From JALYNX01 sp035292685 (GTDB lineage Bacteria > Actinomycetota > Acidimicrobiia > Spongiisociales > ZC4RG35), in contig DATDPP010000033.1 of assembly GCA_035292685.1 (NCBI GenBank), positions 1 to 45,828 on the forward strand: a stretch of DNA of 45,828 nt, read 5' to 3'. Position 1 is the stretch's first letter. Each line of letters opens with the position of its first letter. Positions 7,943-14,870 of the stretch are shown piece by piece. The notes beneath the pieces were generated by a model. The model had not been told where the DNA came from. It ran no database searches and was given only the letters and a program-made list of their open reading frames with translations. The translations under genes were made by a program, and so were the position numbers.

Positions 7943-8850
7943 CTTCTTCCCTCAGCCGCCATGAGAGCTTGGCCCGCCCTGCTGTTGTAGGTGAGATCGT
8001 GTGCGTCGCAGAAGTCAATGGCCACCCGGGCCACCCCGGCGATGTCGATGTCATGGCCTATTCCCAAGCCGTCGAGCAGCCAGAGGACGTCCTCGGTCGC
8101 GACATTCCCGGTGGCACCAGGGGCGAAGGGGCATCCCCCGAGACCGCCGGCCGAGGCATCCATCTTGTCGATCCCCCGTTCTAACGCCACCACCGTGTTG
8201 GCAATGGCCTGCCCGTAGGTGTCGTGAAAATGGACACCGACCCGGTCGACCGCCACCCGATCGAGCACTTCGTCGAGCAGTCGATCGATGTGGGCCGGCG
8301 TCGCTTTGCCAATTGTCTCGCCGAGGAACACTTGGTCCACTCCCCATTCGACGAGGGTCTCGGCGAGGTGGGCTACCCAATCGGGGTCCTGTTCACCTTC
8401 GAACGGGCAGTGGGTTGCAGTGGACACGTAGCCACGGAAGCTCAACCCGCCGGGCGCCTCGGTGAGGATCCGCCTGATTCGATGCATCGACTCGTCCACG
8501 GTGGCGTTGATGTTCCGCTGGTTAAACGTATCCGACGCCGCAGTCAACAGCCCGATCCGGGTCAACCCGGCTTCCAGCGCGGCCTCCAGGCCTTTCATGT
8601 TGGGAACCAGCCCCCACAACTCCACGTCGTCCCGGTCCTTCAAACCGGCAACCACCTCCGCCGCATCCGACATCTGGGGAACCGCTTTCGGACTCACAAA
8701 TGACACCGCGTCGAAGGAGCGCAAACCGGTTTCGGCGAGGGCATGGATCAGCCCGACTTTGGCCTCCGTCGGGATCATGACCCCGAGAGATTGCAGTCCG
8801 TCACGGGCAGACGACTCTGTGATGGACACCCCGGAGGGCAGATTGCTCAC
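7939..8850 (-). CDS. Hydroxymethylglutaryl-CoA lyase family protein
   Basis: The 303-residue TIM-barrel enzyme would cleave HMG-CoA to acetoacetate and acetyl-CoA. Motifs visible are SITESSARDGLQSLG (substrate and metal residues near 10-22), FVSPKAVPQM, GVHFHDTYGQA (metal His pair), and the catalytic-loop Cys in GGLGGCPFAPGATGN. These match HMGL rather than isopropylmalate synthase. The downstream acyl-CoA dehydrogenase start overlaps its stop, suggesting a leucine or branched-chain catabolic operon. A biotin-dependent carboxylase occurs only about 28 kb away, so it is not clearly part of the same pathway. Confidence 0.88.
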   Translation of the reverse strand: MSNLPSGVSITESSARDGLQSLGVMIPTEAKVGLIHALAETGLRSFDAVSFVSPKAVPQMSDAAEVVAGLKDRDDVELWGLVPNMKGLEAALEAGLTRIGLLTAASDTFNQRNINATVDESMHRIRRILTEAPGGLSFRGYVSTATHCPFEGEQDPDWVAHLAETLVEWGVDQVFLGETIGKATPAHIDRLLDEVLDRVAVDRVGVHFHDTYGQAIANTVVALERGIDKMDASAGGLGGCPFAPGATGNVATEDVLWLLDGLGIGHDIDIAGVARVAIDFCDAHDLTYNSRAGQALMAAEGRR

Positions 8851-8887
8851 GCCGGTGACGGTACCCAGCGCGGTGCCATCTGCGGGC

Positions 8888-9205
8888 TCAGCCTTCCAGT
8901 TTTAGATTGGCGTAGGCCTCGATTCGTCGGACATGGGCCCCACTTCGGCCAAGGCGATTCCCGATTTCACCGTATGTCTCACCCCGGGCCCTCAGCTTGA
9001 TCACTACTCGCTCCAGGGGTCGAAGAGTGCCGTCACCAACGACCTGACTCACTGGCGAGCCTGCTCTCAGATCGATCATGCGAAGAATCCTGATCACTGT
9101 GCCCGGCTTCTTGCCGACGCGGCGCGAGATCTCGGGTGTCTCCAGACCGGACTCGCTGAGCCGAACTATCACCCTCTCGATTGGTCGTAGGTCATGGTGT
9201 GCCAT
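8888..9205 (-). CDS. Small protein with two tandem helix-turn-helix repeats
   Basis: The 105-residue basic protein consists almost entirely of two copies of one unit. Copy 1 runs about residues 6-47 (beginning LRPIERVIVRL) and copy 2 about 61-102 (beginning LRPLERVVIKL). Each copy has a helix, then EISRRVGKKPGTVIRIL or EIGNRLGRSGAHVRRIE, which reads as a sigma-region-4/LuxR-type HTH. A short linker separates them. I do not recognise a named family. It probably binds DNA, perhaps a direct-repeat site, as a pseudo-dimer. The start has a good SD (AGGAACAGGGAA) and lies 16 bp after the ferredoxin gene, so the two form an operon. Confidence 0.65.
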   Translation of the reverse strand: MAHHDLRPIERVIVRLSESGLETPEISRRVGKKPGTVIRILRMIDLRAGSPVSQVVGDGTLRPLERVVIKLRARGETYGEIGNRLGRSGAHVRRIEAYANLKLEG

Positions 9206-9221
9206 TTCCCTGTTCCTTTCG

Positions 9222-9533
9222 TCAAAGAACCGCTTCGTCGCGATAGGGCTCGATCATGATGCACTCTCCCGGGCACTCCTCCGCAGACTCGATGGCGTCA
9301 GCGACGAGGGCATCGGGGATCCGAGCGAGACCGCGCGAGCCCTCCGGCCCGTGTCCTTCACCTTCCTCGCCGTCGAAGATCACGGTACGCCCGAAATACT
9401 TGGACTCCTCTTTCACGACCCAAAGTCCGTCGTCCCGGCCGACAAAGACGTCGGGGGTTATCTCCTCGCAAATACCGTCGCCTGTGCAGAGGTCCTGGTC
9501 GATCCAAACCATCAGTTGCGTTGTCTCGGCCAT
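9222..9533 (-). CDS. Ferredoxin, 3Fe-4S type
   Basis: The 103-residue acidic protein has cluster motif CTGDGIC (C16 and C22; the middle ligand position is not Cys) and ECPGEC (C87, C91). The C-x5-C spacing plus CP fits actinobacterial [3Fe-4S] ferredoxins that serve P450s or oxygenases; C91 is an extra cysteine. An acidic glycine-rich insertion (about residues 54-66) is unusual for the compact family. The ATG at 9533 follows GAGGTGAG at SD distance, which rejects longer upstream starts. Neither a P450 nor a ferredoxin reductase lies next to it, so the partner is unknown. Confidence 0.85.
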   Translation of the reverse strand: MAETTQLMVWIDQDLCTGDGICEEITPDVFVGRDDGLWVVKEESKYFGRTVIFDGEEGEGHGPEGSRGLARIPDALVADAIESAEECPGECIMIEPYRDEAVL

Positions 9534-9570
9534 GTTGCTCACCTCGATCTCAGAGGCCGTCCTCCCGACC

Positions 9571-10095
9571 CTATCCGATTGGCATGCTTTCCAGGACAAA
9601 CAGCCTGATTCGACGGGGCGAGGCGCGCTCCCCGTAGCTGAGATAACCCGGGTACACCGAGCCGGCCAGTTCCCAGATCCTCGGCTCCTCATCCGGCCGG
9701 GCCGGTCTCGCCTGGCTCCTGAGGGAGATCCGCCGATACGAGATCATCACATTCGGGTTGTTCTCGATGTTGTAGACCCAGGCCGGAGTGGCCTTCTGGC
9801 CAAAGCTGGTCCCCAGCAACGCCAGCTCGCCATCGATGGGGACCGTTACTAGCGGAACTGTGCGCGGGGCGCCACTGCGAGCGCCGGTGGTGGTCAACCA
9901 GATTGGTGGGAGCCCGATGAACAGGGCGGTGACTGTGGACCGTCCCTGGGTAAGCGTGAGCAGGAACCGGTCCGCCGGCGGGAAGACCTTTCGCGACACG
10001 GCTGAGACCGGTCTGGTGCCGCCGACCCTCACCGCCCAGCGTTGAAACCCATTCTGTGCCCGGTATTCGTAACCAAGCTCGGCGGCGAGTCCCAC
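9571..10095 (-). CDS. Deazaflavin (F420)-dependent nitroreductase family protein (Ddn-like)
   Basis: The 174-residue protein belongs to the split-beta-barrel family that includes Ddn. Characteristic segments are WLTTTGARSGAPRTVPLVTV, LALLGTSFGQKATPAWVYNI and NPNVMISYR, the last two lining the deazaflavin pocket. It should use F420H2 to reduce quinones or other substrates, in line with cofD and cofE elsewhere in this window. A GTG at 10095 is preferred; the open frame extends far upstream but that part overlaps the opposite-strand gene at 10239 and has no family similarity. Confidence 0.82.
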   Translation of the reverse strand: MGLAAELGYEYRAQNGFQRWAVRVGGTRPVSAVSRKVFPPADRFLLTLTQGRSTVTALFIGLPPIWLTTTGARSGAPRTVPLVTVPIDGELALLGTSFGQKATPAWVYNIENNPNVMISYRRISLRSQARPARPDEEPRIWELAGSVYPGYLSYGERASPRRIRLFVLESMPIG

Positions 10096-10238
10096 GGCAC
10101 AAGGGTAGGGCCCCCGGCTTGAACGATTCTTCGATTCTCGGCGCCCGTTGAACTGCCTGAGGATCCCAAATCGTGACCTTAGGCCCTGGGCAGGAACCGG
10201 ATTGTGAGACATTTTGGAGGCTGTCGAAGGAGGTTCAC

Positions 10239-10709
10239 ATGTACCAAGTGTCTTCCCGCACCCTTCAGGAGCAGCCGACACTGGTGATGACCGCCAAGGC
10301 AGCGGTCGCCGAAATCCCCGGCTTACTGGGGAAGGCCTACACCGCGGTCGCCGAGCGAGCCGGGAGATCGGGGCGGGCATTGACAGGGCCCCCCTTCGCC
10401 CGCTACCGGCCGCTCGATGACGAGTATGCCGAGTTCGAGATCGAGGCCGGGTTCCCGGTCGACCAGCCGGCAGAAGGTGGAGGTGAGGTTGTCGCTTCGA
10501 CTCTCCCCGGTGGCGCGGCTGCAGTGGTGACCCATGTCGGGCCCTATGACCAGATGAAGCCGGCCTATGAGGCGGTCGAAACCTGGATCGTGGAGCACGA
10601 CAGTCAGCCCGAGGGCGCGCCATGGGAGGTCTACTACTCCGACCCTGTCGAGCAGACCGACCCGGCCACGTGGCGCACTGAGATCGTCCAGCCGTACAAG
10701 GTCCTGTAG
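10239..10709 (+). CDS. GyrI-like small-molecule-binding protein
   Basis: The 156-residue protein matches the effector-binding (SOUL/GyrI-like, BmrR C-terminal) fold: LPGGAAAVVTHVGPYDQM, then YEAVETWI and WEVYYSDPVE, typical of the second half of this domain. It has no DNA-binding domain, so it is a stand-alone ligand-binding or hydrolase-type member rather than a regulator. The start ATG at 10239 has an excellent SD (GAAGGAGG, 7 bases upstream); the open frame upstream of it is not used. It is divergent from the Ddn-like gene and lies 47 bp before cutA. Confidence 0.75.
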   Translation: MYQVSSRTLQEQPTLVMTAKAAVAEIPGLLGKAYTAVAERAGRSGRALTGPPFARYRPLDDEYAEFEIEAGFPVDQPAEGGGEVVASTLPGGAAAVVTHVGPYDQMKPAYEAVETWIVEHDSQPEGAPWEVYYSDPVEQTDPATWRTEIVQPYKVL

Positions 10710-10756
10710 AGACTGGAGGAACGCCAGGGCCCAGCCTCCTACCATCGCCAGGCGCG

Positions 10757-11080
10757 ATGGGAGAGCATGGCTTGGTCCTGATCACATGCGGGGACTCGAG
10801 TGAGGCTCGAGCGATAGCACGACGTCTGGTCGAATCCCGTCTGGCCGCCGGGGCCCAGATCCTTCCCATCGAAAGCGTCTATCGATGGGAAGGCGAGGTC
10901 GTCGAGGATCAGGAGTGGCTGCTGATCGTCAAGACTCGAACCGACCGATTCGATTCGATCACGGTGGTGGTTGACGGGATGCACACCTATCAGGTTCCGC
11001 CGGTGCTCATGATCGTCATCGACGACGCCAGCCGTCCTTATCTGGACTGGATCGACGACAACGTCACCGGCACCACGTGA
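10757..11080 (+). CDS. cutA: Divalent cation tolerance protein CutA1
   Basis: The 107-residue protein has the full CutA1 pattern: LVLITCGDSSEARAIARRLV at the N terminus, LAAGAQILPIESVYRWEGEV, EWLLIVKTR and the C-terminal YLDWIDDNV. Family members form very stable trimers; a copper-tolerance role was proposed in E. coli but general function is uncertain. It ends 9 bp before the 3' end of tmRNA, which is on the opposite strand. Confidence 0.93.
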   Translation: MGEHGLVLITCGDSSEARAIARRLVESRLAAGAQILPIESVYRWEGEVVEDQEWLLIVKTRTDRFDSITVVVDGMHTYQVPPVLMIVIDDASRPYLDWIDDNVTGTT

Positions 11081-11089
11081 TTCACGCGG

Positions 11090-11437
11090 TGGAGGTGCGG
11101 GGAGTCGAACCCCGGTCCGTCGAGTCCTCAGCGTTGGCATCTCCGAGCGCAGTCGTCAGCGAGCTTTCGGCGTCGGGAACTCTGACGACGAGTTTTCCCG
11201 TGCCTATCCGGAGTTGTCTTAGCCCCACGATCCCGAAACCCCGTGGGAAGCGTCCCGCGATGCGACGCCCGATCCCTGCCGTGCGGGAGCCGGCCGGGCG
11301 GACGGGCTACTTAATTAGGCAGCCAGTGCGAAGTTGTCTTCGGCACTTATTGGTTTTTCCGGTTTGTTGACGGGGCCCCGGAGACCCCGGCTCGCTTCCA
11401 ACGCATCAACACTCGACGTCGAAACCGTTTCACCCCC
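11090..11437 (-). ncRNA. ssrA: tmRNA
   Basis: On the minus strand the RNA starts GGGGGTGAAACGGTTTCGAC (11437 down) and ends in a T-arm (GGGGTTCGACTCCCC-like) with acceptor CACCTCC (11097-11091). The 5' GGGGGTG pairs with CACCTCC using one G-U. CCA is not encoded after discriminator A. The tag reading frame (11368-11315) ends at TAA (11317-11315) and encodes NKPEKPISAEDNFALAA, with a preceding GTC codon whose inclusion depends on the resume point. The ALAA end is the expected protease signal. It works with SmpB, encoded immediately upstream, to rescue stalled ribosomes. Confidence 0.95.
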
Positions 11438-11486
11438 AGGGAGGTCAGCCAAGTTTAGTCGGTGGGGACGACTGACTCGATTGGTG

Positions 11487-11528
11487 GCAATACGCAACAC
11501 GCAATACGCAATACGCTTTACGTACTAC
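11487..11528. repeat. Heptad repeat array 1 (ssrA-smpB junction)
   Basis: Six consecutive 7-base units are seen, with core GCAATAC. Units 1, 3 and 4 are identical, unit 2 is GCAACAC, and units 5 and 6 are diverged (GCTTTAC, GTACTAC). The smpB stop codon (TAA on the minus strand, 11520-11518) lies inside unit 5. No protein or tRNA explains the periodicity. Confidence 0.85.
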
Positions 11529-12003
11529 GACGCCTTGCTTGCGAGGCGGCTCGTTCCATCTCGCGGTCGTGGTCGCGGTCGCGGAGGGTCTGACGTTTGT
11601 CATAGGAGGTCTTGCCCTTGGCGAGCCCCATCTCCACCTTGACCTTTCCCTCCTTGAAGTAGACCTGAAGCGGCACCAGGGTCAGGCCCTTCTCCGCCAC
11701 CTGCCCCGCGATCCTGTCGATCTCGCGACGGTGCAACAGGAGCTTGCGATCCCGCTCTGGGTCATGCCCGCCCTCCCGTGCGAACTCGTAGGGTGCGATA
11801 TGGGCGCCAACCAGGAACATCTCGCCGCCGCGGGCCAGGCCGTAGGAGTCCTTCAAGTCCATACGACCTTCACGCAGTGACTTGACCTCCGACCCGAGGA
11901 GGACCACACCGGCCTCGAAGGTCTCCACAACGCTGTAGTTGTGCCGGGCCCGGCGGTTCGTGGCCACCACCTTGACGCGCCCGGTCTCCACCGAGCGGCT
12001 CAA
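11518..12003 (-). CDS. smpB: SsrA-binding protein SmpB
   Basis: The 161-residue protein binds tmRNA and brings it to stalled ribosomes. Seen motifs are VVATNRRARHNYSVVETFEAG, LLGSEVKSLREGRMDLKDSY, and the C-terminal LVPLQVYFKEGKVKVEMGLAKGK represented across residues about 107-130, plus a basic tail. A TTG start at 12003 is used here: it directly follows the ftsX stop and has GGAGAGGG upstream. GTG at 11991 is an alternative. Adjacent ssrA and ftsEX are the usual actinobacterial neighbours. Confidence 0.94.
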   Translation of the reverse strand: MSRSVETGRVKVVATNRRARHNYSVVETFEAGVVLLGSEVKSLREGRMDLKDSYGLARGGEMFLVGAHIAPYEFAREGGHDPERDRKLLLHRREIDRIAGQVAEKGLTLVPLQVYFKEGKVKVEMGLAKGKTSYDKRQTLRDRDHDREMERAASQARRRST

Positions 12004-12939
12004 TCAGACCCTCTCCAGTGTCCCTGTTGGCACCTCCGAGCCGACGCCCTCCGACTCCCGGAGGTGGCGACTCAGGCCAAGCATCGAGCCCAGCACACCG
12101 GCGAGAACCCCGAAGAGGAGGAGCACCAAACCCCACCGGAGGAAGAAGTCGCCCGCGACGGTGAATCGAAACAGGCCGAACCCGGAGAACGCATCGGAGA
12201 GCCGGGTCGCCGCCAGCCAAACCACGAAAACCGCGGCACCAGCCCCGAGAAGGCCTTCGATCATCCCCTCGAGCAAAAAGGGAATCCGGATGTACCAACT
12301 GGAGGCACCAACCAGCCGCATGATCTCGACCTCGTCGCGACGGGCGAAGATGGCCAGTCTGATGGTGTTGGCGATCAGCACCACGGCCGCCAGGCCCAGG
12401 ACAACAGCCGCCCCGATCCCCAGCACCTTCACCACATCTCTCAAATTCTGTAGTTGCTCGATCGATGCCGCCGCGGTGGTCACCCGGAATACCACCTGTT
12501 GTTGTTGATTGAGCTTGAAGGCGACTGACTCGTGGAGGGCGATATCCACCAGTTCGATCCGAATCGAGGCCGGAAGGACGGTGGGATCGATATCCAGCAT
12601 TTCGTCCTGACCTGCGAATATCTCCTGATACTCCGCCCAAGCCTCCGCTTTGCCCATGTAACGGGCCTCCTTGACCTCTTCCCAGATCTCGACCTCGGCC
12701 AGCAACTGTTCATGGGCGTCGGTGGGGACTCCGTTGATCCCGGGGTCGTTGAGAAAGGCGATGACATGGACCCCCTCCTCCCATCCCGCGATCCAGGTCC
12801 GGAACACCTCGTTGGCGACCAGGGCGGCAAAGGCCAGCGTCAGCGAGATGAAGACGGCGAGGACGGCACCGGCCACCACGAGCAGGTTTCGCCTCAGGTT
12901 GATGAGAGCCTCCCGGATGAGGAAGAAGAACCGACTCAC
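12004..12939 (-). CDS. ftsX: Cell division ABC transporter-like permease FtsX
   Basis: The 311-residue membrane protein has a cytoplasmic N terminus, TM1 around residues 20-45 (LLVVAGAVLAVFISLTLAFA), a large extracellular loop, and three TMs after about residue 190 (VLGIGAAVVLGLAAVVLIAN, LLGAGAAVFVVWLAA, LLLFGVLAGVLGSMLGL). This is the FtsX layout. It transmits FtsE ATPase activity to peptidoglycan hydrolases at the septum. The EIMRLVGASSWYIRIPF coupling segment is present. Its ATG overlaps the ftsE stop as ATGA. Confidence 0.93.
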   Translation of the reverse strand: MSRFFFLIREALINLRRNLLVVAGAVLAVFISLTLAFAALVANEVFRTWIAGWEEGVHVIAFLNDPGINGVPTDAHEQLLAEVEIWEEVKEARYMGKAEAWAEYQEIFAGQDEMLDIDPTVLPASIRIELVDIALHESVAFKLNQQQQVVFRVTTAAASIEQLQNLRDVVKVLGIGAAVVLGLAAVVLIANTIRLAIFARRDEVEIMRLVGASSWYIRIPFLLEGMIEGLLGAGAAVFVVWLAATRLSDAFSGFGLFRFTVAGDFFLRWGLVLLLFGVLAGVLGSMLGLSRHLRESEGVGSEVPTGTLERV

Positions 12940-13625
12940 TCCGGCACCCGTTCGTAGCGACCTGCCTCTTCGTCACGCATGACCCGCCCGTGATCGAGGG
13001 CCACGACCCGGCGCTGCATAGCGTCGACGATGGCGTGGTCGTGGGTGGCCATCACGATCGTGGTCCCGGTTCGGTTGATCCGGTCCAAGAGCTTCATGAT
13101 CCCCACCGAGGTCTTGGGGTCGAGGTTTCCGGTTGGCTCATCGCAGAGCATTATGGGGGGGCGATTGACGAAAGCCCGGGCAACCGAGACCCTCTGCTGC
13201 TCGCCTCCAGAGAGTTGTTTCGGGTACCGGGCGCCTTTGTCCGAGAGCCCCACCAAGTCGAGGACTTGTTCCACTTGGGGCCCGATCACCGACCGCGGCC
13301 TTCCCAGCACCTCCAGGGCGAAGGCGACATTCTCCGCAACGGTCTTATTGGGCAGCAGCTTGTAATCCTGGAACACAGTTCCCACGGACCTTCGGAGGTA
13401 AGGGATCTTCCATTTGGGGAGGGTGGTGATGTCCTTGCCCGCCACCCAGATCTTGCCCCGGGTGACCGGTTCGTCACGCAACATGAGACGGATCAAAGTC
13501 GATTTGCCTGAGCCTGATGGCCCCACGAGGAAGGTGAACTCACCTTTTTGCATCTCGAAGGAGACGTCATGGGCGGCGATCGTGCCGCCCTCGTAGACCT
13601 TGGTGACGTTTTCGAGTCGAATCAT
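12936..13625 (-). CDS. ftsE: Cell division ATP-binding protein FtsE
   Basis: The 229-residue ABC ATPase has Walker A GPSGSGKST near residue 36, the Q-loop in GTVFQDYKLLP, signature LSGGEQQRVSVARAF near 143, Walker B PIMLCDEPTGNLDP and H-loop ATHDH. These match FtsE. It pairs with FtsX, whose start overlaps its stop. It lies 72 bp downstream of prfB in the same orientation. Confidence 0.95.
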   Translation of the reverse strand: MIRLENVTKVYEGGTIAAHDVSFEMQKGEFTFLVGPSGSGKSTLIRLMLRDEPVTRGKIWVAGKDITTLPKWKIPYLRRSVGTVFQDYKLLPNKTVAENVAFALEVLGRPRSVIGPQVEQVLDLVGLSDKGARYPKQLSGGEQQRVSVARAFVNRPPIMLCDEPTGNLDPKTSVGIMKLLDRINRTGTTIVMATHDHAIVDAMQRRVVALDHGRVMRDEEAGRYERVPE

Positions 13626-13697
13626 GAGAACAGGGGAAGTCTGGCAGCCTGCCGGCCCCAGCCACAGGAACCTGGGACGGTACCGCGACCGGAGGGG

Positions 13698-14831
13698 TTA
13701 AGGAGAATCAGGCGACGCCTCATGGTTGGCCCGACGCCAGCGCAGATAGGCCTCGATGAACGGCAGGAGGTCCCCGTCGAGCACGCCCTGGATGTGCCCC
13801 ACCTCGTGATCGGTGCGTAGGTCCTTCACCATCTGATAGGGCTGCATGACATAGCTCCGAATCTGCCGCCCCCAGGCAGCCTCTCCCTGTTCCCCGCGAA
13901 TCTCGTTGAGATGGTCGATTCGCTGCTGGCGCGCTCGCTGTGCCAGCTTCGACTGGAGCATGGCCATAGCCCTTGCCTTGTTCTGGAGCTGGGACCGCTC
14001 GTTCTGGCACTGCACGACGATCCCGGTCGGGAGGTGGGTGATGCGCACCGCCGAGTCCGTTGTGTTGACGTGCTGGCCACCTGCTCCCTGGGACCGATAG
14101 GTGTCGATGCGAATATCGTCCTCGTCGACCTCGACCTTGGCCTGATCCCCGAGGTCAGGGACCACGTCGACTCCGGCAAACGATGTTTGGCGGCGAGCGT
14201 TGGCGTCGAAAGGGCTGATTCGCACCAGACGGTGCACCCCGCGCTCACTCTCGAGAGTTCCGTAGGCGCGATCTCCCTTGACAGTGAACGTGGCAGATTT
14301 GATCCCGGCTTCTTCGCCCACGGTCACCTCTTCCACCGTCACCGAGAAACCCGAGTCGGTGAGGAACCGCTGGTACATGCGGGCCAACATTTCCGCCCAG
14401 TCCTGGGCGTCGACCCCTCCGGCACCGGCGTGGACACTGAGGATGGCGTCTTCGTCGTCGTACTCGTCGAAGAACAGCGACTCGAGCTCGAGCTTGTCCA
14501 GGTCCGCGGACACCTCTGAGAGCTCGGCAATCGCCTCGTTGCGAGAAACCAGATCATCGGCTTCGTGAGCCATCTCGAGAAGCACCTCTGCATCGTCGAG
14601 CTTGGCCGACAGCCCCCCTATGAGGTCGAACAGGCTCTCGTACCTGGCAAGACGGCGGCTGACAGTCCGCGCCCGATCGGGGTCGTCCCAGAGGTCGGGA
14701 GACGATGCCTGCTCCCGTAGGTCGGCCAGCTCCTGCTCCTTGGTCTCGAGGTCGAGAAAGCCCCGGGCCTCAACAAGCCGTTGACGCAAATCGGCGACGA
14801 GGTCCTTCGGATCAGAGAATTCAAGACTCAT
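13698..14831 (-). CDS. prfB: Peptide chain release factor 2
   Basis: The 377-residue factor releases peptides at UGA and UAA. It has the stop-codon recognition tripeptide SPF in RISPFDANARRQTSF and the catalytic GGQ in QGAGGQHVNTTDSAVRI. The whole sequence is in one frame, so the programmed +1 frameshift known in many bacterial prfB genes is absent. ATG at 14831 (MSLEFSDP) is the start; further upstream codons fall in the heptad repeat array. It sits between secA and ftsE. Confidence 0.95.
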   Translation of the reverse strand: MSLEFSDPKDLVADLRQRLVEARGFLDLETKEQELADLREQASSPDLWDDPDRARTVSRRLARYESLFDLIGGLSAKLDDAEVLLEMAHEADDLVSRNEAIAELSEVSADLDKLELESLFFDEYDDEDAILSVHAGAGGVDAQDWAEMLARMYQRFLTDSGFSVTVEEVTVGEEAGIKSATFTVKGDRAYGTLESERGVHRLVRISPFDANARRQTSFAGVDVVPDLGDQAKVEVDEDDIRIDTYRSQGAGGQHVNTTDSAVRITHLPTGIVVQCQNERSQLQNKARAMAMLQSKLAQRARQQRIDHLNEIRGEQGEAAWGRQIRSYVMQPYQMVKDLRTDHEVGHIQGVLDGDLLPFIEAYLRWRRANHEASPDSP

Positions 14832-14868
14832 ACGCAACACGGAAAACGGATCACGGAGAACGGGCTGC
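14832..14868. repeat. Heptad repeat array 2 (secA-prfB junction)
   Basis: Successive 7-base units GCAACAC, GGAAAAC, GGATCAC, GGAGAAC and a diverged GGGCTGC run from 14834 to 14868. The array begins directly next to the prfB start codon and ends two bases from the secA stop codon (14871-14873), so it fills the intergenic space and would be transcribed as the prfB leader. The phase and consensus match the arrays at 11487 and 18834. Confidence 0.8.
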
Positions 14869-14870
14869 GG

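Noticed and set aside
10096..10869. Long upstream extension of the Ddn-like protein on the minus strand
   Set aside because: It has no family similarity, is rich in Arg/Pro/Ser as expected for a shadow frame, and overlaps the well-supported GyrI-like and cutA genes.
14341..14519. Alternative small ORFs opposite prfB and other conserved genes
   Set aside because: They follow the reverse codon pattern of strongly conserved genes and have no SD or family signature.
13698..14831. Programmed +1 frameshift in prfB
   Set aside because: The RF2 sequence is continuous in one frame from start to stop, with no internal in-frame UGA.
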